Source: Amycolatopsis mongoliensis (GTDB lineage Bacteria > Actinomycetota > Actinomycetes > Mycobacteriales > Pseudonocardiaceae). From it: DNA of 64,000 bases. Below the pieces are notes generated by a model. The model ran no database searches and was not told the origin of the DNA. It saw nothing but the letters and a program-made list of their open reading frames with translations. This document shows positions 1 through 9,205 of this stretch, piece by piece (within the stretch, counting starts at the first letter, position 1; every line of letters begins with the position of its first letter). The stretch spans positions 4,836,001-4,900,000 of the forward strand of contig NZ_CP127295.1 in NCBI RefSeq assembly GCF_030285665.1. Reading direction: 5' to 3'. Position numbers and translations under genes: made by a program.

Positions 1-1
1 C

Positions 2-598
2 GAGATCTACCGGCACTCGTTCGCCACGATCCGCGAGGAGGCGGACCTGGCGATCCTGCCCGACGACGTGGCGGGCCTGGCGGTCCGGATGATCCACGCC
101 TGCGGCATGGTCGATCTGGTCGACGACCTGCGCTACACGCTCGACGTCGTCGAGTCCGGCCGCGCCGCGCTCGAAGCGGGTGCGCCGATCCTGTGCGACG
201 CGCAGATGATCGCCAGCGGCGTCACCCGGCGTCGCCTGCCCGCGGGCAACGAAGTCGTCTGCACGCTGCCGGACCCCCGTGTCCCGTCCCTCGCCGAGCG
301 GATGGGCACGACGCGCTCGGCGGCGGCCCTGGAACTGTGGCGCGACAAGCTGCCCGGCTCGGTGGTGGCGATCGGCAACGCGCCGACCGCGCTCTTCCGC
401 CTGCTGGAGATCCTCGACGAAGGCGTAGGCGCGCCCGCGGCGATCATCGGCGTGCCGGTCGGGTTCGTCGGCGCCGCGGAGTCCAAAGTGGAGCTTGCCA
501 AGCTGGCACCGGCGCCCTACCTGGTGGTGCACGGGCGCCGGGGCGGCAGCGCGATGGCCGTCGCCGCGATCAACGCCCTCGCGAGCGCCGAAGAATGA
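2..598 (+). CDS. cobH: precorrin-8X methylmutase, 5' end cut by window
   Basis: Moves the methyl group from C-11 to C-12 of precorrin-8X to give hydrogenobyrinate in the aerobic cobalamin pathway. The reading frame is open from base 2, so the gene starts left of the window; the first visible residues ([16 protein letters not shown]) match the conserved N-terminal region of CobH, including the His that acts as proton donor in this family. The rest ([38 protein letters not shown]) is typical of CobH/CbiC and the C-terminus is complete. A GTG at 68 is an internal valine, not the start. The stop overlaps the cobIJ start by 4 bases, so the two are translationally coupled. Confidence 0.95.
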   Translation, partial: EIYRHSFATIREEADLAILPDDVAGLAVRMIHACGMVDLVDDLRYTLDVVESGRAALEAGAPILCDAQMIASGVTRRRLPAGNEVVCTLPDPRVPSLAERMGTTRSAAALELWRDKLPGSVVAIGNAPTALFRLLEILDEGVGAPAAIIGVPVGFVGAAESKVELAKLAPAPYLVVHGRRGGSAMAVAAINALASAEE

Positions 599-2085
599 CC
601 GGGACGCTCTACGGCGTCGGGCTCGGCCCCGGCGACCCGGAACTGATGACGGTCAAGGCGGCGCGGCTGATCTCCGAAGCTTCGGTGATCGCCTACCACT
701 GCGCGCGCCACGGGCGGAGCATCGCGCGGTCGGTCGCCGAGCCGTACCTGCGCGAGGGGCAGATCGAGGAGAAGCTCGTCTACCCGGTCACGACCGAGAC
801 GACCGACCACCCCGGCGGGTACGAGGGCGCGATCGCGGACTTCTACGAGCTGAGCGCGAAGCGGCTCGCCGAGCACCTCGACGCGGGACGTGACGTCGTC
901 CTGCTCTGCGAAGGCGACCCGTTCTTCTACGGCTCGTACATGTACATGCACGAACGGCTTTCCGGCCGGTTCCCGGCCGTGGTCGTGCCGGGGGTGACGT
1001 CGGTGAGCGCGGCGTCGTCGGTGCTCGGGCGGCCGCTGGTGCAGCGCGACGAGGTGCTGACCGTGCTGCCGGGCACCCTGCCGGCGCCGGAGCTGGCCCG
1101 GCGGCTCGCGGACACCGACGCGGCGGCGGTGCTGAAGCTGGGCCGCACGTTCGGCTCGGTGCGGGAGGCCTTCGAAGAGGCCGGGAAGCTGGACGACGCC
1201 GTCTACGTGGAGCGCGCGACCTGGGGGCAGCAGCGGATCGAGCCCCTCGCTTCGGTGGATCCTTCGACGGTGCCGTACTTTTCGCTCGCCTTGCTGCCTT
1301 CGCCGGCCTATGCGTCACGGGTTTCGCCCGCACCTGATCTCGTTCCGGCTGCCGGGGGAGCGGGCGAGGTGGTCGTGGTCGGGCTCGGCCCGGCGGGTCC
1401 GGAGTGGCTGACGCCGGAGGCCGCGGCGGAGCTTGCGGCCGCCGAGCACGTCGTCGGGTACGGGCCGTATGTCGCGCGCGTGCCGCAGAAGGCGGGGCAG
1501 CGGCGGCACGCGTCGGGCAACCGGGTCGAGGCGGAGCGGGCGGTCGAGGCGCTGACGCTGGCGGCTTCGGGGGCGCGGGTCGCGGTGGTGTCCTCGGGTG
1601 ACCCGGGGGTGTTCGCGATGGCGTCGGCAGTGCTGGAGCAGGTGTCCTCGGGGCACGGCGCGGGTGTCCGGGTGCGGATCGTCCCGGGCGTGACGGCGGC
1701 CCAGGCGGCGGCGTCGCGCGTCGGCGCCCCGCTCGGGCACGACTACTGCGTGCTGTCGTTGTCGGATCGGCTGAAGCCGTGGGAGATCATCGAGAAGCGT
1801 CTCGACGCGGCGGGCGCGGCGGATCTGGTGCTGGCGCTGTACAACCCGGCGTCCCGCTCCCGGACGACACAGCTGGCGGACGCTCGCTCGGTCCTGCTCC
1901 GCCATCGGGCCCCGGAGACGCCGGTCGTGGTGGCGCGGGACGTCGGCGGACCGGAGGAGGACATCCGGGTCACGACGCTGGGTGCGCTCGATCCGTCCAC
2001 TGTGGACATGCGCTGCCTGCTGATCATCGGCTCGTCGCGGACCCGGGTGGAGAACGGGGTGGTGTGGACTCCGCGCAGCTATTGA
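595..2085 (+). CDS. cobIJ: fused precorrin-2 C20-methyltransferase / precorrin-3B C17-methyltransferase
   Basis: Two SAM-dependent tetrapyrrole methylases in one 496-residue chain. The CobI half (about residues 1-240) begins [17 protein letters not shown], the glycine-rich SAM loop, and has [17 protein letters not shown] and [14 protein letters not shown] Pro/Ala linker around residues 245-255 leads to the CobJ half (about 257-496), which starts again with [16 protein letters not shown] and has [32 protein letters not shown] and LYNPASRSR. The fusion is common in actinobacteria, for example the mycobacterial CobI. I chose the ATG at 595, overlapping the cobH stop as ATGA, rather than the longer upstream frame, which would be out of register with the family. 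It overlaps the following GNAT gene by 22 bases. Confidence 0.96.
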   Translation: MTGTLYGVGLGPGDPELMTVKAARLISEASVIAYHCARHGRSIARSVAEPYLREGQIEEKLVYPVTTETTDHPGGYEGAIADFYELSAKRLAEHLDAGRDVVLLCEGDPFFYGSYMYMHERLSGRFPAVVVPGVTSVSAASSVLGRPLVQRDEVLTVLPGTLPAPELARRLADTDAAAVLKLGRTFGSVREAFEEAGKLDDAVYVERATWGQQRIEPLASVDPSTVPYFSLALLPSPAYASRVSPAPDLVPAAGGAGEVVVVGLGPAGPEWLTPEAAAELAAAEHVVGYGPYVARVPQKAGQRRHASGNRVEAERAVEALTLAASGARVAVVSSGDPGVFAMASAVLEQVSSGHGAGVRVRIVPGVTAAQAAASRVGAPLGHDYCVLSLSDRLKPWEIIEKRLDAAGAADLVLALYNPASRSRTTQLADARSVLLRHRAPETPVVVARDVGGPEEDIRVTTLGALDPSTVDMRCLLIIGSSRTRVENGVVWTPRSY

Positions 2086-2804
2086 CGTCCGATGTACGCC
2101 GGGCGGAGCGGGCGCTGCACCGCCGGACCTCGATGGCGTGCGAGGCGGCGTCGGCGGCCGGGGTGCCGGGCCGGTTCCGGGCGTGGGACGAGGACGGGTT
2201 GCTGGCGGTGCTGGCGACGGATCCCGCGCTCGGGTACCTGTCGACGGTGTCCGGGGTGACGCCGGAGACACTGCCCGCGGTGGCCGGCTTCGTGCACAAG
2301 CCCGGCTGGGACGGCGCCGAACCGACCGTGGTGGCGCCGGCCGGGCTGCCGGTGCCGGGACTGGTGCCGGCGGGCGAGCGCATCCTGGCCGTCCTGCGGC
2401 TGGAGCCCGCGCCGGCACCGGCGCCGGAGGCAGTCGACGAAGACACCTTCCTGCGAGTCCTGCTGGCGGGCTTCGAGGCGCACGGGACGGTCGCGGCGTT
2501 CATGGCCGCGGAACACCGGCACCCGCGCATGCGGCGGTTCCAGGTGCTGGACGGGCCGACGCCGATCGCCGCCGCGGGCATGACGCTCCACGACGACGTC
2601 GCGGTGCTGGGCGCGGCTTCGACCCTGCGCGAGCACCGGGGCCGGGGCGCGCAGCCGCAGTTGCTGCGCCGCCGCTTGGAAGTGGCCGCCGCGGAGGGCT
2701 GCACCCTGGCCGTGGCGACGGCCCGCCCGGGCTCGCCCAGCGCGGCCAACCTCGAGCGGGCCGGGTTCCACCTCCACCGCCGCACGGCGTGGCGGAAACC
2801 CTGA
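2064..2804 (+). CDS. GNAT-family N-acetyltransferase
   Basis: A 246-residue protein whose C-terminal third is a GNAT fold: AAGMTLHDDVAVLGAASTL (beta strands) followed by the acetyl-CoA motif REHRGRGAQPQLLRRRL around residue 190 and AVATARPGSPSAANLERAGF, the usual end of the domain. The N-terminal 120 residues are family-specific and I do not recognise them. The substrate is unknown. The start chosen is GTG at 2064, inside the end of cobIJ; longer in-frame starts lie wholly within cobIJ. The overlap suggests co-transcription with cobH-cobIJ, but I know of no cobalamin step that needs such an enzyme. It converges on the arabinosyltransferase gene with 28 bases between. Confidence 0.8.
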   Translation: MDSAQLLTSDVRRAERALHRRTSMACEAASAAGVPGRFRAWDEDGLLAVLATDPALGYLSTVSGVTPETLPAVAGFVHKPGWDGAEPTVVAPAGLPVPGLVPAGERILAVLRLEPAPAPAPEAVDEDTFLRVLLAGFEAHGTVAAFMAAEHRHPRMRRFQVLDGPTPIAAAGMTLHDDVAVLGAASTLREHRGRGAQPQLLRRRLEVAAAEGCTLAVATARPGSPSAANLERAGFHLHRRTAWRKP

Positions 2805-2832
2805 CCCAGCAGGTCTCACGACGTCGGGCCGG

Positions 2833-5800
2833 TCAGCGGGTCGGGTCCTTGCCGTTCGGCTGGCTCGGGCCCGGGCCCGGGGACCACCACCCCGGCACGG
2901 TCTTCTCCCCGTGCACCACGGTCGGCGCGATGCCTTCGGTGAACGGCTCGATCTGCAGCAGCTGCCCCCACGACTGGCTCGGCTGCCCGATCAGGTAGCT
3001 CGGCACCTCGGGCTCCTCGGCCAGCTCCTCCAGCCACCCGATCGGCCCGCCGTTGGTCGAGGACGCCCACTCCGCCTCGTCCGCCAGGCCGCCCGCGGTG
3101 ATCCGGTACTCCGGGACCTGCGAGATCCCGTCGTGGGACGTCACCGGCTGGACGCACGGGTACACGAACGACGCCGGCCAGTCGACGTACACCGGCTTCG
3201 AGCCGATCTTGTCCGTCAGCGTCGTGAACGTCGGGACGCGTGGGGCCGACGCCGCGATCCAGCCGTCCTCGGTCAGGTCGTTGTCGACGATGTTGATGCG
3301 GACCGCGTTCGTCTCCGGGGGCAGGTCGCGCAGGTTGATGCGCGTGTCGTTCCAGCCGCCCGTGCCCGAGCCCGGCGGGAGCGCGAACTGGCTGCGCAGG
3401 ATCTTCACGCCGTCCGGGGTGTTGACGCCGTAGTCGAGGCTCACCGACGTCGGGCGGCGGGCCTCGCCGGCCGTCGCCACCACGATCTGGCCGTCCGCGG
3501 GCTTCTCCGTCAGCGCGTACCAGTCGCTGCGCAGGCGCCCCGCGCGCGTCTCCGGGTCGAGGTAGCTCGACCACATCGGCACGGTCTCCGGGGTGAACCC
3601 GTGCGGCGGCTCGGCCAGCGGGTCCTTGTCGTCGACCGCGCGGGTGTGGAAGCCGGTCTGGACGCGGCCGTTGTCCTGGTCGGGGTTGGGCAGCGGGGAG
3701 TTCGGCTCCTTGGGCTTCTCCGCGACCGTCCGCTGCTCGGTCTGCGGGTGCAGGATGCTCGTCGCCGCGTCCCGCTCCACCATGACGTGGTCGGAGAGGT
3801 TGCAGCTCTTGCCGAACAGGTGCCCGATGTTCGCCGCGCCGAGGCTGTAGCTGCCGGCCTGGTTGTGGATCGCCCACGCCATCGTGACGAACTCGCCGCC
3901 CGCCACCAGGCCGCACACCACCACCAGCGACAGCGACCCGAGCCGCAGCGCGCGCAGCCTGCCCTCCTGCGGCTGGGCCGGCAGCCCCGGCCGGTGCGCG
4001 CGGACGTTCTCGACGAACGCGTAGATCCCGGCGACGGCCGCGGCCACCAGCAGGATCGTGGACAGGCCGATGCCGCCGATCGACGGCGCCACGTTCGTCC
4101 ACTGGACACCGAGGCGCGAAACGAACCAGTACGTGTTGGGCCCGGTCGCGGCGAGTGCGGCGACCACCAGCAGCGCGGCCAGGAAGGCCGCGCGGTTGCG
4201 TTTGGACCGCAGCACCGTCGAGCTGGTCGCGAGCGCGGCCAGCGCCGCCATCGACGCGCCGACCGCGGCGAACGCGCCGAAGTGGTGCGTCCACTTCGTC
4301 GGCGTCAGGGCCAGCAGCAGGAAGAACAGCGCCGTCGTGCCGATCAGGCGGCGCGCGGGGCCGAGCGCCGCGCCGGGGATGCGGCCGCGGCGCAGCAGCA
4401 TCACCAGGCAGGTGGCGGTGCACAGCACGACCAGGAGCACCGGGAAGCGGCGTGGCGCCGAGCCGTCCGGCAGGTCGGCGAACAGCAGCTGGTAGCGGGC
4501 GAGCTCCTGGAACCACGACAGGTTCGGGCCCACCTGGGTCCGGATCCGGGTCGCCTCCTGGACGGTCGCGAACGTCTGGTCGGCGAACACCACGACCAGC
4601 ACCAGCAGCCCGGCCGCGGCGACCGGCGCGAGCACCGGCAGCCAGCCGTTCTCGTTCGCGCGCTGGCGGATCAGCTTGAACAGCGGGCGCGCGGCGACCA
4701 GGTACGGCGCCACCGCGATCAGCCCGGTCGGCGTCGCGGCCAGGGTGAACCCGGCCGCGGTCAGGCCGAGGCACAGCGGCAGCAGCCGCCGCGTCACCAG
4801 CGTGCGCTCCACCGCGCAGATCGCCAGCAGCGAGCCGAGCGCGGCGACCGGTTCCGGGCGGACGCCGTTGTTGTAGGGCATCCACCAGATCAGGAACACC
4901 GTCGCGGCGGCCCAGCTGGCCGGGCGGCTGGTGCGGATCTGGGTGCCGAGGCGCGGCATCACCTCGCGGCTGATCAGCAGCCAGCTGAGCACCCCGAGCA
5001 GGAACGACGGCAGCCGGATCCACGGCGGCACCACGCTGACGTGCGCCATCAGCTCGAAGACGTGGTAGAACCAGCCGAACGGCGCCTCGGCGACCCCGAA
5101 CCAGCGGTGGTAGTTCGTCAGGAACCCGGTCTGCTCGGTGACCCGGGCCATCGTCAGGATGTAACCGTCGTCCGAGGTCACCGGCCCGATGAAGACCCAC
5201 GCGCCGAGCGCGGCGATCACCGTGGCGTCCCGCAGCGTCAGCCGCCACCAGCCGACCGGCGCCCAGCGCGGCGCGCGTCTCGCGGCGCCGGAGTCGCGGC
5301 GCCAGACCGCGATCATGCAGCCGACCAGCGACAGCACGGCGAGCACGCCGACGCCGACCTTCAGCGCCGTCGGCGACGTCTGGTAGCGGGTGTCCGGCAC
5401 GACCGAGACGTGCAGGCCGGCGATCGGGTCCTTGCTCGAGTTGATCGAGGAGTAGATGCCGACCACGCGGGGCCGGACGTCGCCGTTCGCGTGGAACACC
5501 GGCGTCCCGGCCACGGCGAGGGTCATCTGCGTCGCGTCGACGTCCAGTTCGACGTCGCACTTCTCGGCGGGCAGCGGCTGCTGGGCGATCTGCTGGCCCT
5601 GGCTGGAGGCGAGCAGCACGCCGTTGTCGATGCGCAGCTGCAGGCCGACGCCGTTGCCGGCCTTCGGGTCGGTGCGGCCGTCCGGCACGGTGGCGAAGAG
5701 CAGGCCCGGGCCGCCGGTGCGGGCGTCGACCGAGCGGATGGCCGCGCACGGCAGCTCGGCGCGCAGGTCCTGGGCCCAGTACCCGGTCAAGGGCGCGTTG

Positions 5801-5925
5801 ACGGAGCGGGTGTCGCTGCCGGTCGGCCAGACGACCTCCGCCGTGTCCTGCACCACCGGCAGGAAGGGGAAAGCCAGCGCGCACAAGGCCGAGAGCAACC
5901 CCAGCGCTACGGCAATCAGACGCAT
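2833..5925 (-). CDS. Emb-family cell-wall arabinosyltransferase
   Basis: A 1030-residue polytopic membrane protein of GT-C family GT53 (EmbA/B/C), which transfers arabinofuranose from decaprenyl-phospho-arabinose to arabinogalactan or lipoarabinomannan. An N-terminal membrane segment (residues 1-24) is followed by an Emb-type periplasmic domain opening with WPTGSDTRSVNAPLTGYW. The GT-C catalytic loop TSDDGYILTMAR has its two Asp at 252-253, then APFGWFYH. Many hydrophobic segments follow to about residue 650, then a soluble C-terminal domain starting near GKSCNLSDHVMV. The protein is slightly shorter than mycobacterial Emb proteins (about 1090). I cannot assign it to A, B or C. It starts 18 bases after bluB on the same strand, so it looks like the last gene of a cobalamin operon. 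Confidence 0.92.
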   Translation of the reverse strand: MRLIAVALGLLSALCALAFPFLPVVQDTAEVVWPTGSDTRSVNAPLTGYWAQDLRAELPCAAIRSVDARTGGPGLLFATVPDGRTDPKAGNGVGLQLRIDNGVLLASSQGQQIAQQPLPAEKCDVELDVDATQMTLAVAGTPVFHANGDVRPRVVGIYSSINSSKDPIAGLHVSVVPDTRYQTSPTALKVGVGVLAVLSLVGCMIAVWRRDSGAARRAPRWAPVGWWRLTLRDATVIAALGAWVFIGPVTSDDGYILTMARVTEQTGFLTNYHRWFGVAEAPFGWFYHVFELMAHVSVVPPWIRLPSFLLGVLSWLLISREVMPRLGTQIRTSRPASWAAATVFLIWWMPYNNGVRPEPVAALGSLLAICAVERTLVTRRLLPLCLGLTAAGFTLAATPTGLIAVAPYLVAARPLFKLIRQRANENGWLPVLAPVAAAGLLVLVVVFADQTFATVQEATRIRTQVGPNLSWFQELARYQLLFADLPDGSAPRRFPVLLVVLCTATCLVMLLRRGRIPGAALGPARRLIGTTALFFLLLALTPTKWTHHFGAFAAVGASMAALAALATSSTVLRSKRNRAAFLAALLVVAALAATGPNTYWFVSRLGVQWTNVAPSIGGIGLSTILLVAAAVAGIYAFVENVRAHRPGLPAQPQEGRLRALRLGSLSLVVVCGLVAGGEFVTMAWAIHNQAGSYSLGAANIGHLFGKSCNLSDHVMVERDAATSILHPQTEQRTVAEKPKEPNSPLPNPDQDNGRVQTGFHTRAVDDKDPLAEPPHGFTPETVPMWSSYLDPETRAGRLRSDWYALTEKPADGQIVVATAGEARRPTSVSLDYGVNTPDGVKILRSQFALPPGSGTGGWNDTRINLRDLPPETNAVRINIVDNDLTEDGWIAASAPRVPTFTTLTDKIGSKPVYVDWPASFVYPCVQPVTSHDGISQVPEYRITAGGLADEAEWASSTNGGPIGWLEELAEEPEVPSYLIGQPSQSWGQLLQIEPFTEGIAPTVVHGEKTVPGWWSPGPGPSQPNGKDPTR

Positions 5926-5943
5926 CGGCGCAACGCTAACGGG

Positions 5944-6603
5944 TCAGACGTCGGCGGCTGACGCAACCCCCGGATCACGCGGCGTGAAGCGCCCGTGGTG
6001 GAGGGCGGCGGTCAGGGGGCGGCGGCGGCGCCAGCCGTGGCGCTCCAGGTCGGGCACCGTTTCGAGCTTGCTCACCGGCCCGACGCAGAGCCACGCGACC
6101 GGCCGGATGCCGGCCGGGATGCCGAGCAGCTCGCCGAGGAACGGCTCGCGGTAGAAGCTGACCCAGCCGACGCCGAGACCCTCGGCGGTCGCGGCGAGCC
6201 AGAGGTTCTGGATCGCGAGGCACACCGAATAGAGGCCGGCGTCGGCGATGGCGTGCCGGCCCAGGACGTCGGGCGCGCCGCGGGCCGGGTCGTAGGTGAC
6301 GACGATGCCGAGGCTCGCCTCGAGGATGCCCTCGATCTTGATGTTCGCGAAGGTGCTCGCCCGGTCTTCGGCGAGCTGGTCCGCGAACACCTCCCGCTCC
6401 TCGTGGACGTGCTTCGCGAACGTCTCGCGCGTCGCGTGGTCGTCGACCAGCACGAAGTCCCAGGGCTGGGTGAGCCCGACACTGGGGGCGGCGTGCGCGG
6501 CCTCGAGGATCCTCAGCAGCGTGGCTTCGGGGATCGGCTCGCCGGTGAACTCGCCGCGGACGTCCCGGCGTTTGCGCAGGACTTCGTAGAACTCTTCGCT
6601 CAT
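5944..6603 (-). CDS. bluB: 5,6-dimethylbenzimidazole synthase
   Basis: Flavin-destructase that converts reduced FMN and oxygen to dimethylbenzimidazole, the lower ligand of cobalamin. The 219-residue protein has the BluB pattern of the nitroreductase fold: RRDVRGEFTGEPIP near the N-terminus, AAHAAPSVGLTQPWDFVLV, and GLGVGWVSFYREPFLGELLGIP. The length is normal for BluB. The ATG at 6603 overlaps the cobK stop as ATGA, which settles the start against longer in-frame options. It supplies the base used by CobT encoded at 17400-18413, so the window carries a complete route to the lower loop. Confidence 0.95.
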   Translation of the reverse strand: MSEEFYEVLRKRRDVRGEFTGEPIPEATLLRILEAAHAAPSVGLTQPWDFVLVDDHATRETFAKHVHEEREVFADQLAEDRASTFANIKIEGILEASLGIVVTYDPARGAPDVLGRHAIADAGLYSVCLAIQNLWLAATAEGLGVGWVSFYREPFLGELLGIPAGIRPVAWLCVGPVSKLETVPDLERHGWRRRRPLTAALHHGRFTPRDPGVASAADV

Positions 6604-7319
6604 CGGTGCAGGACCCAATCGACGGCTTCGGTCACGGTCTCGGCGGTCTCCGTCCGCGGTCTCGGCGGCCGCCGGACCAGCAGGACGGGGAGGTTCAGCT
6701 CGCGCGCCGCGGTCAGCTTCGCGCTGGTCTGGGTGCCGCCGGAGTCCTTGGTGACCAGGACGTCGACCCGGGCGAGCAGCTCGCGCTCGGCGGCCACCTC
6801 GTACGGCCCGCGGGCCAGGATCAGCTCGTGGTGGCGGGGCAGCGGCGGCCCGGGCGGGTCGACGCAGCGGATCAGGAACCACAGGTCGTCGAGGTGCGCG
6901 AAGGCGGGCAGGCCCTGGCGGCCGCTGGTGAGGAAGACGCGCGTGCCCAGCCCGGGCAGCTTCCGGGCGGCGTCGGCGAGGTCGTCGGCCCAGTGCCAGA
7001 CGTCCCGCGGTCCCGGTTGCCAGCCCGGCCGGGCGAGCCGGAGGAGGGGCACTTCGGTCAGCTCGGCCGCTTTCGCCGCGTTCGTGCCGATGCGTTCGGC
7101 GAAGGGGTGCGTCGCGTCCACGACGGCCTTCACGTCGTTCTCGCGCAGCCAGGCCGCGAGACCTTCCGGGCCGCCGAAGCCGCCCACGCGCACCTCGCCG
7201 GCCGGAAGCCGTGGGCGCGCGACGCGTCCTGCCAGCGAAGACACCACACGGACTTCGCGCGCCACCAGGTCTTCGGCGAGCTTCCGCGCTTCGCCGGTCC
7301 CGCCGAGGATGAGGATCAC
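6600..7319 (-). CDS. cobK: precorrin-6A reductase
   Basis: NADPH-dependent reduction of the C18-C19 bond of precorrin-6A. The 239-residue protein begins VILILGGTGEARKLAEDL, the dinucleotide-binding start of CobK/CbiJ, and has DATHPFAERIGTNAA and LTSGRQGLPAFA, all hallmarks of the family. The C-terminal VTKDSGGTQTSAKL is also diagnostic. The start is GTG at 7319, which overlaps the stop of the upstream oxidoreductase by 4 bases; the 3' end overlaps the bluB start by 4 bases. It is the third of four genes joined by such overlaps. Confidence 0.95.
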   Translation of the reverse strand: MILILGGTGEARKLAEDLVAREVRVVSSLAGRVARPRLPAGEVRVGGFGGPEGLAAWLRENDVKAVVDATHPFAERIGTNAAKAAELTEVPLLRLARPGWQPGPRDVWHWADDLADAARKLPGLGTRVFLTSGRQGLPAFAHLDDLWFLIRCVDPPGPPLPRHHELILARGPYEVAAERELLARVDVLVTKDSGGTQTSAKLTAARELNLPVLLVRRPPRPRTETAETVTEAVDWVLHR

Positions 7320-8347
7320 GAAGGACGTCCGTAGCCGACGGCTTCGCGCCACCGGTCGAGAGTGCGCAGGTTGGCCAGCGTCTCGGCCCAGGTCAGCTCG
7401 GGTGCCTGCCGGTCGCCGACGTGCGTGGCGACGTGGTCCGCTTCGCGCGCGAAGACGCCCTGGGTCGCTTCGACCTCGATGACCTCGGGCTCGCCGTCGG
7501 CCGGCGTCAGGATGATCCGGGAGACCCCGGGCTTGCGCAGGGGGTGGATCCACGCCGGTTGCGGCACGGACAGCTGCCCGCGCGTGCCGAACACGCGGAT
7601 GCCGTCCTCGCGGGTCAGCCGGATGCCGCAGGAGATCGTCGCGAGGATGTCGCCGGGCAGGCGCAGCAGGCCGGTGGCGTACTCGTCGACGCCGTCCGCG
7701 CTCAGGTGGGCCATCCCGCTGACCTCGGTCGGCTCGACGACGTCCTGTCCGGTCGCGGCCTGGGCGACCAGCCGGGCCAGCGACGTGCAGTAGCAGCCGA
7801 CGTCGAGGATCCCGCCGCCGCCGAGCGCCGGGTCGCTCAGGCGGGCGGTCTCCTCCGGGTTGCTGTCGAAGGAGAACGTCGTGTCGACCGCGCGGACTTC
7901 GCCGATGGCGCCGCTCGCGATCAGCTCGACGAGCCGCCGCGTCTGCGGGTGCAGGCGGTACATGAACGCCTCCATGAGGAAAACGTCGTTCTCGCGCGCG
8001 GCGGCGATGACCTCTTCGGCGTCGGCGGCCGTGATCGTCAGGGGCTTCTCGCACAGCACGTGCTTGCCCGCTTCGGCCGCGGCGATGGCCCATTCCTTGT
8101 GCAGCGCGTGCGGCGTCGAGACGTACACGGCGTCGACGTCCGGGTCGGCGAGGAGGTCTTCGTAGCTGCCGTAGGCCTTGGGGATCTCGAAGCGGGTGGC
8201 GAATTCGCCGGCGCGGTCGGCGTTCCGCGCCGCGACGGCGGTGAGGGTGCCGTGCTTGCTTTCGTCGACGCCCGCGGCGAAGTGGGCGGCGATGGTCCCG
8301 GCGGCCAGCAGGCCCCAACGCAAATCGGCACTGCGCAGTTCCGTCAC
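7316..8347 (-). CDS. Gfo/Idh/MocA-family oxidoreductase
   Basis: A 343-residue NAD(P)-dependent oxidoreductase. A Rossmann fold starts at LRWGLLAAGTIAAHFA (residues 9-24), the catalytic EKP triplet is at 100-102 in HVLCEKPLT, and the C-terminal alpha/beta domain includes GGGGILDVGCYCTSLARL, the usual signature of this superfamily. The substrate cannot be read from the sequence; relatives act on sugars, dihydrodiols or cyclitols. It is joined to cobM upstream and cobK downstream by 4-base GTGA overlaps, so it must be translated with them, although no standard cobalamin step uses such an enzyme. The GTG at 8347 is chosen because it overlaps the cobM stop. Confidence 0.9.
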   Translation of the reverse strand: MTELRSADLRWGLLAAGTIAAHFAAGVDESKHGTLTAVAARNADRAGEFATRFEIPKAYGSYEDLLADPDVDAVYVSTPHALHKEWAIAAAEAGKHVLCEKPLTITAADAEEVIAAARENDVFLMEAFMYRLHPQTRRLVELIASGAIGEVRAVDTTFSFDSNPEETARLSDPALGGGGILDVGCYCTSLARLVAQAATGQDVVEPTEVSGMAHLSADGVDEYATGLLRLPGDILATISCGIRLTREDGIRVFGTRGQLSVPQPAWIHPLRKPGVSRIILTPADGEPEVIEVEATQGVFAREADHVATHVGDRQAPELTWAETLANLRTLDRWREAVGYGRPS

Positions 8348-9105
8348 AACGACTCCGGTTGGTTCGCCCGGTCGCGGGCACTGGAATAGAGGAAGCTGTC
8401 CGGGAAGCCCGCGGCGGCGAGCACCCGGCCGACGAAGATGGTGGCAGCCCGCGTCATCCCCGCTTCGCGGACGAGCTCCGGCAGCTCCCCGAGCACGCCC
8501 CGCACGATGGTTTCGCCGGGCTGGGTCGCGAGCGCGACGACGGCGACCGGGCAGTCGGCGCCGTAGTGCGGGGTGAGTTCCCCGGTCACGCGCTCGACGT
8601 GGTTGATGGCGAGGTGCAGCGCGAGCGTCGCCCGCGTGGCGGCGAAAGCGGCGAGGGTTTCGGTGGGAGGCATCTTGGTGGACCGGGCCTGGACACGGGT
8701 GATCACCAGGCTCTGGCCGACTTCGGGAACGGTGAGTTCGCGTTTCAGCGCGGCGGCCGAAGCGGCGAAGGCGGGCACGCCGGGTACGACGTCGTAGGGG
8801 ACGTTCTTCGCGTCGAGCCGCCGCACCTGCTCGGCGACGGCGCTGTAGAGCGAAGGATCGCCGGAGCAGAGCCGGACGACTTCGTGCCCGTTCTCGTGCG
8901 CTTCGACGAGCTTTCCGACGATTTCTTCGAGGCTCAGGTTCGCGGTGTCGACCAGCTCGGCGCCCGGCGGGCAGTGGGCGAGCAGGTCGGGCGGGGTCAT
9001 GCTGCCGGGGTAGAGGCAGACGCCGCAGCGGGCGAGCAGGTCCCGGCCGCGGACGGTGATGAGGTCCGCGGCCCCGGGTCCCGCGCCGACGAAGTGCACG
9101 GTCAC
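8344..9105 (-). CDS. cobM: precorrin-4 C11-methyltransferase
   Basis: SAM-dependent methylation of precorrin-4 at C-11 to give precorrin-5. The 253-residue protein opens VTVHFVGAGPGAADLITVRG, the CobM/CbiF SAM loop, and contains CLYPGSMTPPDLL, RLCSGDPSLYSAVAEQ and VVPGVPAFAASAAALKRELTVPE, which separate CobM from the other methylases here. Start is GTG at 9105. It heads a block of four genes with 4-base overlaps (cobM, oxidoreductase, cobK, bluB). A 100-base gap with a strong hairpin separates it from cobL upstream. Confidence 0.96.
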   Translation of the reverse strand: MTVHFVGAGPGAADLITVRGRDLLARCGVCLYPGSMTPPDLLAHCPPGAELVDTANLSLEEIVGKLVEAHENGHEVVRLCSGDPSLYSAVAEQVRRLDAKNVPYDVVPGVPAFAASAAALKRELTVPEVGQSLVITRVQARSTKMPPTETLAAFAATRATLALHLAINHVERVTGELTPHYGADCPVAVVALATQPGETIVRGVLGELPELVREAGMTRAATIFVGRVLAAAGFPDSFLYSSARDRANQPESL

Positions 9106-9149
9106 CGGCCCTCACCGCCGAACACGGTCGAGCGGTCTGCCGCGGCTGG

Positions 9150-9193
9150 TCGTGAGTGAGAAACAGGGTTAGAACACTGTTTCTCACTCACGA
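9150..9193. repeat. 44-bp hairpin element, copy A
   Basis: An inverted repeat with 21-nt arms and a 2-nt loop (AG) between cobL and cobM. The arms read TCGTGAGTG, then the variable 8-mer AGAAACAG, then GGTT; the only mispair is G9167 with A9176. The same layout recurs at 40020-40063 and 47689-47732. It may act as a transcription terminator or attenuator after cobL, but no T-run follows. The preceding bases GCGGCTGG are shared with the copy at 47689. Confidence 0.85.
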
Positions 9194-9205
9194 GCCCTCC
9201 GGCGG

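Noticed and set aside
193..595. A longer CobIJ start at 193
   Set aside because: The added residues are the out-of-frame translation of cobH, and family homology begins at the ATG at 595 that overlaps the cobH stop.
2816..5884. Long alternative frame inside the arabinosyltransferase gene
   Set aside because: Its translation is Arg/Gly/Pro/Ala-rich with no membrane segments; the other frame gives a full Emb protein with the DD catalytic loop.
9150..9193. Hairpin A as a simple rho-independent terminator
   Set aside because: No T-run follows on either strand, and the same constant blocks recur at two other loci, so a repeat family describes it better, though termination is still possible.
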